DNA of 64,000 nucleotides. It comes from Arthrobacter sp. 131MFCol6.1. Lineage in GTDB: Bacteria; Actinomycetota; Actinomycetes; Actinomycetales; Micrococcaceae. The notes beneath the pieces are model-generated. The model did not search any database, was not told the origin of the DNA, and worked only from the letters and a program-made list of their open reading frames with translations. The DNA lies in NCBI RefSeq assembly GCF_000374925.1, contig NZ_KB895546.1, positions 1-64,000 of the forward strand. Reading direction: 5' to 3'. The translations under genes and the position numbers were made by a program. This document shows, one piece after another, positions 8,490 to 17,136 of this stretch; the stretch's first letter is position 1, and each line of letters opens with the position of its first letter.

Positions 8490-10781
8490 ATGACCAAAAG
8501 CGCCGACACGCACTGCCCTTACTGCGCCCTGCAGTGCGCCATGACGCTCACATCTCCAGCGGCTCTGACCCCGGCTGTCCAGCCGGGGTCAGACCCCGTA
8601 CCGGCCACGCCGGCGCCCGACACCGCCCCCACGTCCGCGCCGCTCCTGACAGTCGCCGGACGCGACTTCCCCACCAACCGCGGCGGCCTGTGCCGCAAGG
8701 GCTGGACCTCCGCCTCGCTGCTGGACCACCCGGGCCGTGTCACGGAGCCCCTGCTGAAGGGCGCCGACGGCGTCCACCACCCGGTCAGCTGGGACGAGGC
8801 CCTCACGCGGATCGTCTCCGCCGTAAAGCGGGCCCGCCTCGAGCACGGGGCTGACGCCGTCGGCGTGTTTGGCGGCGGCGGCCTCACCAATGAGAAGGCC
8901 TACCAGCTGGGCAAGTTCGCCAGGCTGGCTTTGGGCACCTCACGGATCGACTACAACGGGCGGTTCTGCATGTCCTCGGCCGCCGCGGCCGGCATGCGCG
9001 CCTTCGGCCTGGACCGCGGGCTCCCGTTCCCGCTCGCGGACCTCGACACCGCCAGCACCATCCTGATGCTCGGCTCCAACGTTGCCGAGACCATGCCGCC
9101 CTTCGTCCAGCACCTCCAGGGGGCCCGCGACGCCGGCGGGCTGATCGTCGTCGACCCCCGACGCTCCGCCACCGCCTCGTTTACGTCCGACGGCGGCGGG
9201 CTGCACCTGCAGCCGTTGCCCGGCACCGACCTCGCCCTGCTCCTGGGCATCTCCCACGCGGTGATCCACGAGGGCCTCGCCGACGCCGGATACATCGCGG
9301 ACCGGACCACCGGCTACGACGCCGCGCTCCGCAGCGTCGCCAGCTTCTGGCCCGAACGGGTCCAGTCGATCACCGGCGTGCCCGCCGGGCTGATCCGGGA
9401 AACCGCCCGGCGGCTGGCCGACGGCGCCCGCAAGGGCGGCAGCTACATCCTGACCGGCCGCGGCGTCGAACAGCACGTGGACGGCACGGACACGGCCACG
9501 GCCGCCATCAATCTCGCCCTGCTGCTGGGCCTGCCGGGCTCCGCGCGCAGCGGCTACGGCACGCTCACCGGCCAAGGCAACGGCCAGGGCGGCCGCGAAC
9601 ACGGCCAGAAGGCGGACCAGCTCCCCGGCTACCGGAAGATCACCGACCCCGCCGCACGCGCCCACATGGCCAGGGTCTGGGGCGTACCCGAACCCCTGAT
9701 TCCCGGCCCCGGCCTCCCCGCCGTCGAACTCCTGAAGTCCCTGGGACAGCCCGACGGCGTCCGGTGCCTCTTCGTGCACGGCGCCAACGTGGCGGTGTCC
9801 GCCCCGGATGCGAACGCCGTGATCGCGGGCCTGCGCAGCCTGGACTTCCTGGTGGTGTGCGACTTCTTCCTCTCCGAGACCGCCGCCGAGGCGGACCTGG
9901 TCCTGCCGGTGACCCAGTGGGCCGAGGAAGAAGGAACCCTGACCAACCTCGAAGGCCGCGTGCTCCGCCGCCGCCGGGCCCTCACTCCCCCGCCCGGTGT
10001 CCGCAGTGAGCTGTGGATCATGACCCGGCTGGCCGAAATGCTGCACGCGCCCTCCACCTTCAGCGCGGATCCGGAAACGGTGTTCGAGGAGCTCCGGCTC
10101 GCGTCCTCCGGCGGCCTGGCCGACTACTCCGGGATCGACTACGCCATGCTGGACCGCGGCGAGGCCGCCTACTGGCCCTACCCCGCCGGAAGCACGGGCA
10201 CGCCGCGGCTCTTCCTGGACGCCTTCGCCCACGCGAACGGCCGGGCCGTGTTCACACCGGTGACGCCCCGGCGTCGTTCTTCCTCTTCGGGCTCCACGTC
10301 CGCGGCGGAACGCCGGGCGGACCAGCGGGCCGACCGCGCCTCCGCCGATCGTCTCGGCACGCCGATGACCCTCATCACCGGCCGCCTGATGGAGCACTAC
10401 CAGTCCGGGGCGCAGACCCGCCGGGTGGCCGCCCTGGCCGAGGCCCAGCCGGAGGCGCGGCTGCAGCTCCACCCCGCCGCGGCCGCCGCCCAGGGGATCG
10501 CCGACGGCGATTACGTCTCGATTTCCAACGAACGCGGAGTGGTCAGCTGCCGTGCCGAGCTGAGCACGGATATCCGCCCGGAGACGGTGTTCCTGCCGTT
10601 CCATTTCCCGGAGCTCGGGAGCGCCAACCGGCTCACCGAGGCGGCCACGGACCCCATTTCCGGGATGCCGGAGTTCAAGACCAGCAAGGTGTGGATTCGG
10701 CCGGCAGTTTCCCTGGATCCCTTGGCCGGCAATCACAGCGGTGTTCAAGCCCGTGTTCTTCAAGCAGAGGAGACCTCATGA
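8490..10781 (+). CDS. Assimilatory nitrate reductase catalytic subunit (NasC/NarB type, molybdopterin)
   Basis: 763 aa; reduces nitrate to nitrite in the cytoplasm using Mo-bis-MGD and one [4Fe-4S] cluster. Cluster ligands are Cys9, Cys12 and Cys16 (CPYCALQC) and Cys68 (GGLCRKGW). Downstream come the molybdopterin oxidoreductase core (WDEALTRI, GFxGxGGLTNEKAYQLG-like FGGGGLTNEKAYQLG, LMLGSNVAETMPP) and the C-terminal dinucleotide-binding domain (TGRLMEHYQSG to AAAQGIADGDYV). The spacing between the third and fourth Cys is enlarged by a Pro/Ala/Thr-rich stretch encoded by DNA containing a perfect 30-bp palindrome. A second low-complexity Ser/Arg stretch lies near residues 592-615. The stop overlaps the next start by ATGA, implying translational coupling. 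Confidence 0.9.
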   Translation: MTKSADTHCPYCALQCAMTLTSPAALTPAVQPGSDPVPATPAPDTAPTSAPLLTVAGRDFPTNRGGLCRKGWTSASLLDHPGRVTEPLLKGADGVHHPVSWDEALTRIVSAVKRARLEHGADAVGVFGGGGLTNEKAYQLGKFARLALGTSRIDYNGRFCMSSAAAAGMRAFGLDRGLPFPLADLDTASTILMLGSNVAETMPPFVQHLQGARDAGGLIVVDPRRSATASFTSDGGGLHLQPLPGTDLALLLGISHAVIHEGLADAGYIADRTTGYDAALRSVASFWPERVQSITGVPAGLIRETARRLADGARKGGSYILTGRGVEQHVDGTDTATAAINLALLLGLPGSARSGYGTLTGQGNGQGGREHGQKADQLPGYRKITDPAARAHMARVWGVPEPLIPGPGLPAVELLKSLGQPDGVRCLFVHGANVAVSAPDANAVIAGLRSLDFLVVCDFFLSETAAEADLVLPVTQWAEEEGTLTNLEGRVLRRRRALTPPPGVRSELWIMTRLAEMLHAPSTFSADPETVFEELRLASSGGLADYSGIDYAMLDRGEAAYWPYPAGSTGTPRLFLDAFAHANGRAVFTPVTPRRRSSSSGSTSAAERRADQRADRASADRLGTPMTLITGRLMEHYQSGAQTRRVAALAEAQPEARLQLHPAAAAAQGIADGDYVSISNERGVVSCRAELSTDIRPETVFLPFHFPELGSANRLTEAATDPISGMPEFKTSKVWIRPAVSLDPLAGNHSGVQARVLQAEETS
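8564..8593. repeat. Perfect 14-bp inverted repeat inside the nitrate reductase gene
   Basis: Arms TCTGACCCCGGCTG (8564-8577) and CAGCCGGGGTCAGA (8580-8593) are separated by only TC. A second overlapping palindrome, GGGGTCAGACCCC, begins in the right arm at 8585. It lies in the coding region between cluster-ligand Cys16 and Cys68, where the protein has extra residues compared with relatives, so it looks like a small palindromic (REP-like) insertion that kept the frame. Confidence 0.7.
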
Positions 10782-12337
10782 CTGAGCGGATTGTGGTGGT
10801 GGGCTTCGGGCCCGTCGCGGCGAGGCTGATTGACGAGCTGCTGCCGGCCGTGCGCAGCGGCATCGCACACCTGACGGTGATCGGTGAAGAGTCCGAGGCG
10901 GCATACAACCGCGTGCTGGTGGCGGATCTTGGCGTCGGCCGGACGACACCGGCCGCGCTGGCCCTCGCGGATGCGGCGGCACTGGTGGCCGACGGCGTCG
11001 ATGTCCGGCTGGGCGTCCGTGTCCGCCGTGTGGACCGCGCCCGGCAGCGGGTTTTGTTGAGCGACGGCACCTCGCCCGGCTACGAGCGGCTCGTTTTCGC
11101 CACCGGTTCACGGCCGGTCATCCCCAACCTGACCGGGCTCAACCCGGACCCGGCCGCTCCGGTGTTGCCGCCGGGCGTGACCGCCCTGCGCGATCTCCGC
11201 GACGCGTCCGTGCTCCACTCGGCAGTGGCGGGAGGCAAGCGAGTAGTGGTCCTGGGCGGCGGCGTGCTGGGCCTGGAGACGGCCCTGGCCGCGGCCGAGG
11301 AAGGCGCCACGGTGACTGTGGTGCACAACGGCCCGCATCCCCTGGGCCGGAACATCGACCGCGGCGGCGGCGCCGTGCTCGCGGCCTCCCTGCGGAACTG
11401 CGGCGTGCGGGTGGCCGGCAACGCCCGCTCGGTCGGCGTCGAACACAACGCGCCCGACGGCGGCTTCTCGGCTTTGCTGCTGGACGACGGTTCCGCGATC
11501 GACGGCGACCTCCTGGTCCTCTCCTGCGGTGTCCGGCCGCGGACCGAACTGGCGGAGGGCTGCGGGCTGTCCACCGGTGCCGGGATCCTGGTGGACCACA
11601 AGCTCCGTGCCCACCACGAGCCCCACATTTTCGCGATCGGCGACTGCGCGGAGGTCCGCTGCCCGGACCCCGAGTGTGTGGAGTGCCGGACGGCGCGCGG
11701 CCCGTCCGGGCTGGTCGGCCCGGGCTGGCGGCAGGCCGAATGGCTCGCCGACTACCTGACCCTGCTGGCGTCCGGCGCCACGGCCGACGCGGAAGCTTTG
11801 CCGTCTCTGCCGGCGGAACTGCCGGGCGTGATCGTGCTCAAGGCCCGCGGCATGAACATGGCCGTGGCCGGGGACGTGTCCGCAGACCCGTGGGACGAGG
11901 AAGCCCTGACGGCCGGGGCAGTGAACGGCCGGGCCCGGCTGCAGATCGCCCAGTGGGCCGATCCCGAGCACGGCCGCTACGTCAAGATGACCACCCGCGC
12001 CGGCGTTCTGGAAGGGCTGGTGGCCGTGGGCATGCCGCGCACCTCGGCCGAGTTGGTGCAGCTCTTCGAGCGCGGTGCCGAACTGCCCGCCGACCGGTCG
12101 CTGCTCCTGCGCCTGGACGGACCGGACCAGCTCGCTTCCGCAGGTGCCGCCGACCCCGCCCGGACGGTCTGCCGGTGCGCCGGCGTCAGCGGAACGGCCA
12201 TTGCTTCTGCCGTCTCCGAGGGCTGCGGGACTGTGCCCGAGGTATCGGCCTCCACCCGCGCCGGCACGGGCTGCGGCGGCTGCCACGACGACATCAGGGG
12301 CATCATCGAGGCCCACTTTCAAGGGGCGGCTGCCTGA
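10778..12337 (+). CDS. Assimilatory nitrate reductase electron-transfer subunit (NasB-like FAD/[2Fe-2S] protein)
   Basis: 519 aa. FAD/NAD(P)-dependent oxidoreductase of the NirB-N/NasB type that passes electrons from NAD(P)H to the catalytic subunit. The FAD motif is VVVGFGPVAARL at the N-terminus, the second dinucleotide fold is VVVLGGGVLGLETALA, and IFAIGDCAE binds the flavin. A BFD-like [2Fe-2S] domain ends the protein with Cys465, Cys467, Cys499 and Cys502 (CRC...TGCGGC). A Cys-rich insert (CPDPECVEC) follows the IGDCAE motif. The start at 10778 overlaps the upstream stop (ATGA) and has GCAGAGGAGA upstream. A longer open frame begins at 10013 but is an out-of-frame shadow of the previous gene. 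Confidence 0.85.
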   Translation: MTERIVVVGFGPVAARLIDELLPAVRSGIAHLTVIGEESEAAYNRVLVADLGVGRTTPAALALADAAALVADGVDVRLGVRVRRVDRARQRVLLSDGTSPGYERLVFATGSRPVIPNLTGLNPDPAAPVLPPGVTALRDLRDASVLHSAVAGGKRVVVLGGGVLGLETALAAAEEGATVTVVHNGPHPLGRNIDRGGGAVLAASLRNCGVRVAGNARSVGVEHNAPDGGFSALLLDDGSAIDGDLLVLSCGVRPRTELAEGCGLSTGAGILVDHKLRAHHEPHIFAIGDCAEVRCPDPECVECRTARGPSGLVGPGWRQAEWLADYLTLLASGATADAEALPSLPAELPGVIVLKARGMNMAVAGDVSADPWDEEALTAGAVNGRARLQIAQWADPEHGRYVKMTTRAGVLEGLVAVGMPRTSAELVQLFERGAELPADRSLLLRLDGPDQLASAGAADPARTVCRCAGVSGTAIASAVSEGCGTVPEVSASTRAGTGCGGCHDDIRGIIEAHFQGAAA

Positions 12338-12382
12338 GGTGTGAAGGGCAGCGTCAATCTTTTTCCTGACGGGCGCCCCGAT

Positions 12383-13027
12383 TTAGGTACCGAGCGGCCA
12401 CGCCTTGAGTAGTCGGCGCGCCGTCCCGTTGTTGCCGAGGTGGTACACCGCCACACTCGCAGGGTGCACGTCGAACGCATCGAATGCGGCGGCTTCGATC
12501 CCTTTCAGGTCGGCCAGGGTGGCGAAGCCAACGGTGATGTGAGGGACGTACGCTGCACCGATCTGCGCTGGCACAAAGCCCTCGACCCAGTCGATTGTGG
12601 TCTGGCTGATGTCGGGATCGTCTGCATCGATCACGAATGCTGCCGCCGTTCCTCCGGACTCGACATACGGCGAGACAGCGGCAAGGAGCCGCGCCTGGTA
12701 GTCCAGCACGGCGGCATTGGGCTGGATCTGCAGCACAGCGAGACCTTGTCCAGGGACACCCCAGTCGGCGTGGCGTATGGCTATGGCGCGCAACTGCAAG
12801 GCTGACACGTCAGTCTCGGCGATAGTCTTCTCGACGGCGTCGTACACCCCGTCCAGGTCGGCGGTGCGCACGAACCGCTGCAGGGTGGTGATGTGGGGCG
12901 CGTGCATAGTGTCGAGCGCGAAGCCGTCCGGGACGCTGCGCAGCATGCGCGCATTGAGCGCCCGGGCCCGCGCCAGCGCGGCCTCGTCCGGGTTGATCAG
13001 GATGTCGATGGCTGTCAGTTCGGTCAT
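12383..13027 (-). CDS. 2H phosphoesterase / 2'-5' RNA ligase family protein
   Basis: 214 aa with the two HxT signatures of the 2H superfamily: APHITTLQ (His45, Thr47) and VPHITVGF (His163, Thr165). This fold cleaves or forms 2',5'-phosphodiester or cyclic phosphate bonds, and the natural substrate of stand-alone bacterial members is usually unknown. GGGAGCGACACCC before ATG 13027 is a good binding site. It lies 42 bp downstream of the HAD phosphatase gene on the same strand and probably shares its transcript. Confidence 0.72.
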   Translation of the reverse strand: MTELTAIDILINPDEAALARARALNARMLRSVPDGFALDTMHAPHITTLQRFVRTADLDGVYDAVEKTIAETDVSALQLRAIAIRHADWGVPGQGLAVLQIQPNAAVLDYQARLLAAVSPYVESGGTAAAFVIDADDPDISQTTIDWVEGFVPAQIGAAYVPHITVGFATLADLKGIEAAAFDAFDVHPASVAVYHLGNNGTARRLLKAWPLGT

Positions 13028-13069
13028 GGGTGTCGCTCCCTCCCTCAGGGTGCCGCGGCCAGGTCGGAC

Positions 13070-13957
13070 TCAGAAGATCGTGGTCCAGTCATCCTTCATG
13101 CTCACCACAGTCCAGCCGAGTTCCTTAGCTTTCGCCAGCGACTTCTCCGCGGCCGTCGTGTACTCGTATTCGCGGTCGCCGTCGTCGTGGTTGAGCAGCA
13201 GCGCAAACTTTGAGGACGCGAGCATCTCGATGTCGACGTCGGCGTTCCCACCGGCGAACACCGGCAGCCGCCCGGTCTGGGCGTAGATATGCGCCGGCTT
13301 CCCGGGCCCAAGCGCCAGCCCGCCGAGCATCCGGTCGGTCCGCACGATGGCACCATTGGTGTACTCGTAGTCCGATGCTGACCCGATGACGTGCTCCCTG
13401 GGAATCCCCCAGGTCTCCTCGGCGAACACCCGCATGAAGTCCCGACCACCGCCAGAGCAGACGAAAACCCGGAAATCGTGGCCCTTGAGGTAATCGAAGA
13501 GCTCGAGCATGGGCCGGTAGACCAACGCCGTGTAGCCGAGCCTGAATCTGGGTTGTTTGCCGGTGTCGACCCAGTCCCGCACCTCAGCGTCGAACGCCGC
13601 CGGGGTCGTGCCCGCCCACGAGTGCGCCACAGCACCCTCCAATGAGGCCACAACCTCGGGGTCCTGGGTCACCAGGCCGGCGAAGAACTCCTCGTCGTGC
13701 TCCACGATCGCCTTGTACGGCTGCTGGCTCGCCAACGTCGGATCGGCACTGACGGCCGCAGACCACGCGCGCAGGAGAAAGTCGAACTGCGGCGGCGCCG
13801 GCTTCTCGACCCACAACGTTCCGTCGTTATCGAACGTCGCAATCCGGTCCGCGACAGCAACGAAGTCGGGACCTTCTGACGTCGCCCTGCTTACGAAGTC
13901 CAGCACCTCGGCCTTGGCGGCGCCCTCGTTCCAACTTGCCAGGATGCTCTCACTCAT
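13070..13957 (-). CDS. HAD superfamily phosphatase (phosphoserine phosphatase-like)
   Basis: 295 aa cytosolic haloacid dehalogenase-fold hydrolase. Motif I is ATFDNDGTLWVEKP (nucleophile Asp43, Asp45), motif II VFVCSGGGRDFMR, and the motif IV acidic site VFAGGNADVDIEML. The long cap between motifs I and II (about 115 residues) resembles subfamily I/phosphoserine-phosphatase-like proteins found next to sulfatase-type genes. The ATG at 13957 directly abuts a TGA (13958-13960) belonging to a broken upstream frame, as expected if this was once the second gene of an operon. The substrate is unknown. Confidence 0.78.
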   Translation of the reverse strand: MSESILASWNEGAAKAEVLDFVSRATSEGPDFVAVADRIATFDNDGTLWVEKPAPPQFDFLLRAWSAAVSADPTLASQQPYKAIVEHDEEFFAGLVTQDPEVVASLEGAVAHSWAGTTPAAFDAEVRDWVDTGKQPRFRLGYTALVYRPMLELFDYLKGHDFRVFVCSGGGRDFMRVFAEETWGIPREHVIGSASDYEYTNGAIVRTDRMLGGLALGPGKPAHIYAQTGRLPVFAGGNADVDIEMLASSKFALLLNHDDGDREYEYTTAAEKSLAKAKELGWTVVSMKDDWTTIF

Positions 13958-14098
13958 TCAAAAACTCCTATCCAATGGAAGCTGCAGCCCGGTCCCCCAG
14001 TACATGCCCTGGGTCAGGATGGTCGGCCCGCCCGGCTTGGAGTGACGCTTCTGGTGGATGAGCGCCCGTTCTTCAGGGTCGTGCCGTCGCTGTCCCCG
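13958..14098 (-). pseudogene. C-terminal remnant of a gene formerly upstream of the HAD phosphatase
   Basis: The minus-strand frame ending in TGA at 13958 encodes about 46 protein-like residues, including DPEERALIHQKRHSKPGGPT and GMYWGTGLQLPLDRSF. Its stop touches the HAD start codon, as in operons. Further upstream the frame becomes Arg-rich and no start or domain can be found, so the 5' part is lost or shifted. I cannot assign the family. The rest of 14099-14430 holds no convincing gene. Confidence 0.4.
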
Positions 14099-14430
14099 CG
14101 TCCGGGAAACCCGCGCTTCGTGTCGTGGCGGGCAAGGTTATCGGCGAACGGAAGGGCCGCTTCAGAGCTGGCAGAACTCGTCATGAGAGTCCAATCAAGC
14201 GTCGATGGCTCGCGAGACATTTAGGCAGTGCAGGTCAGCAGGCTGTGCGTACTGTGAGGTTACTCCTCACAACTTTTGCGCGCCATCGTGCGGGAGTGCG
14301 GGTCAGGGATTCTGCAGCACTCGATAAATTTCTCGGGCGAGTCAGCGCATTCGGCAGCGGCTGCGCCTGGCCCGGACGACGCAACGGGGCGGCCGCGTTG
14401 CCCCGGTGTGGGCCACGGCACGGCAGGGTC

Positions 14431-14790
14431 TTACTGCGCTGCGCTGTCGAAGTTCTTCTGCCACTGGGCGTGCTCGCGGCCGGCTTCCAACCGGCGGTTC
14501 GCAGTCCACCGGGGCAGATATGCGGGCGCGGGCAGCTCACGGGAAGGCTTGGACTTGGCCGTGGGTTCAGGCCGGATCTGCACAGGCTTGTTTCTGGGAC
14601 AGGTCTGGAGCGGCTTGGCCACAGGCCGGGTCTGGACGGGCTTCCGTGGGTAGCTCGGCCGCGTGTCGGCCGCGCGGTGCCTCATCAAGGCCACAAGCGC
14701 CCAAATGACGAGTCCTGTCAAGGTGAGTTGCCAGTAAGTGACCAGTATCCCGATGACGACCAAAATTAGAAATAGAGCGGGGATCCACAT
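14431..14790 (-). CDS. Small hypothetical membrane protein
   Basis: 119 aa if started at ATG 14790. A GTG at 14814 would add eight residues. The N-terminus is one long hydrophobic stretch (WIPALFLILVVIGILVTYW, continuing to about residue 36) that can form one or two membrane helices, followed by a basic, Pro/Arg/Lys-rich cytoplasmic tail with VWALM-type end and repeats of KPVQTRP/KPLQTCP/KPVQIRP. No clear ribosome binding site is visible for either start. Function is unknown. It lies in an AT-richer stretch than the flanking genes. Confidence 0.5.
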   Translation of the reverse strand: MWIPALFLILVVIGILVTYWQLTLTGLVIWALVALMRHRAADTRPSYPRKPVQTRPVAKPLQTCPRNKPVQIRPEPTAKSKPSRELPAPAYLPRWTANRRLEAGREHAQWQKNFDSAAQ

Positions 14791-15256
14791 GGCGACATTA
14801 TGCCTACGCGGCACGCCCGGAGGTAGAGGCCTTACTCCCCCGATTACACACAGCGGCGCTCGAGGAAAACCGGCCCACCCGAACAGAACTCCAAGCTGGG
14901 CTGGCCATCATCCTAGAGAGCCCCGACCAGCCGTGAGGGCTCTGGCCAGTTCCGCTCCGCTAAGGCTAGGCGGCCTTCCAAGCCACACCGGAATGACCAC
15001 ATACCGGGGAGCGCAGAAACTGCTGAAGCACAGTCCACGAAACAATTTTCTGATGGGCTCGTAAGTGCTCAAGGGTGCCAAACATCCCGGGCTTGTCGGT
15101 GGAACCGTGTGCTCACCTCGTGGCCTTGGCCGAAAGTGGATTACTGCCAAACGATCTTCGGTAGCCGCGATCGATTCAGGGCATTCTCGTTGCCACTCAC
15201 CCGGCTCAAGAGCACAATGTCAGAATCAGGGTCTGCCCAATGGATAGTGAGCCGCT
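14791..15256. other. Intergenic region without a recognisable gene
   Basis: About 470 bp between the small membrane protein and the next plus-strand gene. The short open frames here lack protein-like composition. I see no RNA gene, terminator or repeat. Base composition is less GC-rich than in the housekeeping regions. Confidence 0.4.
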
Positions 15257-16234
15257 ATGGACCAGGAAAAAGTCCCCGCGACCCTGCGTGAATCTGAAAC
15301 GCGCAACGGAACACCAAAATCCAACCCATACCGGCTGCTGTGGCTCCCGCTACTCCGCAAGGGGTGGCTTATCGTTGGCGGTTTAGCGGTGGTCGTGGGT
15401 CTTATCGGCGGCCTGATGCAATTGGGGCAGTCGCTATCAGCTCGGCCGGGTGACGTAAGCACTCTGACTATCCAGGCTAAGGGCTCCACTTACCAGGGAG
15501 CCTACGCAGTACCAGTGGACGCACCCTTCGAAGACTTTCCACAAGACTTGGTCCCGGTACCGGAATCCCTCGGCCTGCCGGCGTCCGCTGATTTGAAGGT
15601 GTGCAGCGAGGAACAACATCAATGGCTGAAGCGACACGGCACGCGGTTCGTGACAAGTCTGAAGATCAGTCTGCGGAACAACGCACAGTCGGGCGGTATC
15701 ACGGTGCGTGACTTCAAAACCAGCGGTGAAGTCAAAAGAAGTGCAACTCCGCTCGTTGAGGTCGACTGCGTGCTCCCCATCGGAGGCGCAGTCCTGAGCC
15801 AGTATGGAAATCTGCGCACTGACAACCGCTCTAGTGCCACTTGGAGTAGCAGTACAGAGGCCAACCCTGACGCCAATGCCGAGGGATCTCCGGTCGTGTA
15901 TGACCTTGCAGCCGGTGAATCCGCCGAGCTTGAACTTGTCTTTGACGCGATCGGTGATTTTTCGGGCTCCATTGAAGCGACTGTTCTCGCCGAGAACAAA
16001 GCGTCGATTGTCAGGATCGACGTCAGTCCTGAGAGCGAAGCTGGTAGGGATGACCGTATCTTTGTCCCGAATTTCGACCAGACTCGTGACATTCAGATCG
16101 GAATCGGCGCGGATGACTATGACCCGGAGCAGCCAGGGAAACCCTTCTCTTGGGAGGGCAAGCGCTACAGCGCAGCAGAACTGAAGGCGCTGCTCTCAAC
16201 CTTGGTCAACTTCCAACGTTTGCCGCGGCAGTAG
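15257..16234 (+). CDS. Hypothetical single-pass membrane protein
   Basis: 325 aa. A 35-residue basic cytoplasmic start (SNPYRLLWLPLLRKG) is followed by one hydrophobic helix (about residues 38-58, WLIVGGLAVVVGLIGGLMQ). The remainder is a long polar, predicted extracytoplasmic domain that appears beta-rich, with two Cys (CSEEQHQWL, VEVDCVLPIGG) that might pair and a Ser/Thr/Asn-rich loop. No family is recognised. Codon use and composition are visibly less GC-rich than neighbouring genes, suggesting acquisition. The Shine-Dalgarno sequence before ATG 15257 is poor. No partner gene is apparent. Confidence 0.6.
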   Translation: MDQEKVPATLRESETRNGTPKSNPYRLLWLPLLRKGWLIVGGLAVVVGLIGGLMQLGQSLSARPGDVSTLTIQAKGSTYQGAYAVPVDAPFEDFPQDLVPVPESLGLPASADLKVCSEEQHQWLKRHGTRFVTSLKISLRNNAQSGGITVRDFKTSGEVKRSATPLVEVDCVLPIGGAVLSQYGNLRTDNRSSATWSSSTEANPDANAEGSPVVYDLAAGESAELELVFDAIGDFSGSIEATVLAENKASIVRIDVSPESEAGRDDRIFVPNFDQTRDIQIGIGADDYDPEQPGKPFSWEGKRYSAAELKALLSTLVNFQRLPRQ

Positions 16235-16421
16235 TCGCAGCCAGCTTGACATCCTTCCCGGCTCCGCAAGATTTGCTTCGATGCGTCTTCTGATTGGGCA
16301 GCCCGGAGGTCAGGGCACTCAGCAATTCCGCTAGCCCCGAAGCGGGCCTTTCTCCCCTTGGCACGGCCGAGGGGCGGGGATGCAATGAACGTAGGTTCCG
16401 TTCAGCCGCAGGAGGCATCCC

Positions 16422-17060
16422 ATGAACGTCCCGGTCATTTTGGCGCTCGGCGCGATCATTGTGTTCGCCGTCGTGATGGGTGTTGTCATGTCCCGCGAAA
16501 AGGATCCGCAGCGGCGGGCGGCCGCGCTGACGCGCACCGGAGCGGCCGTCATGGCGGCGTTCACCGTCATCGGCGGAATCTTCATCGGCGGGTTCGCGAT
16601 GCAGGACCCAGGCGGAACAACCGGAATGCTGATGACGCTCGCCTGGGTGGTGCCGATGCTCATCCTCGCGGTCTCGGCCTGGTTCTGGCCGGCGGCAACC
16701 GCTCCCCTGCTGCTCGCCCTCGCTTCTGCCTTCATTGCCGCGTGCGTGTGGCTCGCCTTCGACCCCGCTGCCCTGAGCGCCTTCCTCAGTGACAACGGCC
16801 CCGTCATCGCCGTCAGCGTGCTCGCGCTGGCTTTCCCGGCCGCCGTTCTCGGCCTGAAAGTTACCGCACTGGCCGGCTGGCTGCTGGTGGCCCTGGGGAT
16901 ACTGCCGCTGTTGATCACGATCATCGGAAGGTCGGGCGCGGTCGGATCGCTGATCGCGGCCAGCCTGGTTCCCCTGGCCTGCGGGATCGCCTATCTGCTG
17001 TCCGTCCGGATGGCCCGTGCCGGTTCGACGTCGGGAACGATTCACCCGGCGGCCGCCTGA
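16422..17060 (+). CDS. Hypothetical multi-pass membrane protein
   Basis: 212 aa with about six hydrophobic segments: ILALGAIIVFAVVMGVVM, a second near residues 40-62, then four more up to LIAASLVPLACGIAYLL. There is a short charged loop (SREKDPQRRAAALTR) after helix 1 and a polar C-terminus. AGGAGG is ideally placed before ATG 16422. No charged intramembrane motif or known family is recognised. It is flanked by hypotheticals and is probably monocistronic. Confidence 0.65.
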   Translation: MNVPVILALGAIIVFAVVMGVVMSREKDPQRRAAALTRTGAAVMAAFTVIGGIFIGGFAMQDPGGTTGMLMTLAWVVPMLILAVSAWFWPAATAPLLLALASAFIAACVWLAFDPAALSAFLSDNGPVIAVSVLALAFPAAVLGLKVTALAGWLLVALGILPLLITIIGRSGAVGSLIAASLVPLACGIAYLLSVRMARAGSTSGTIHPAAA

Positions 17061-17136
17061 GACTGCCATGCCGCCCGACAAACCCGGCCGCGTAACGCAA
17101 ATCGGGCCACGGGCAAACGGCGGGTAGCATCGGGCC

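Noticed and set aside
10013..10777. N-terminal extension of the NasB-like protein by 255 residues
   Set aside because: The extension is an Arg/Pro-rich out-of-frame reading of the nitrate reductase gene. The ATG at 10778 has a ribosome binding site and ATGA coupling.
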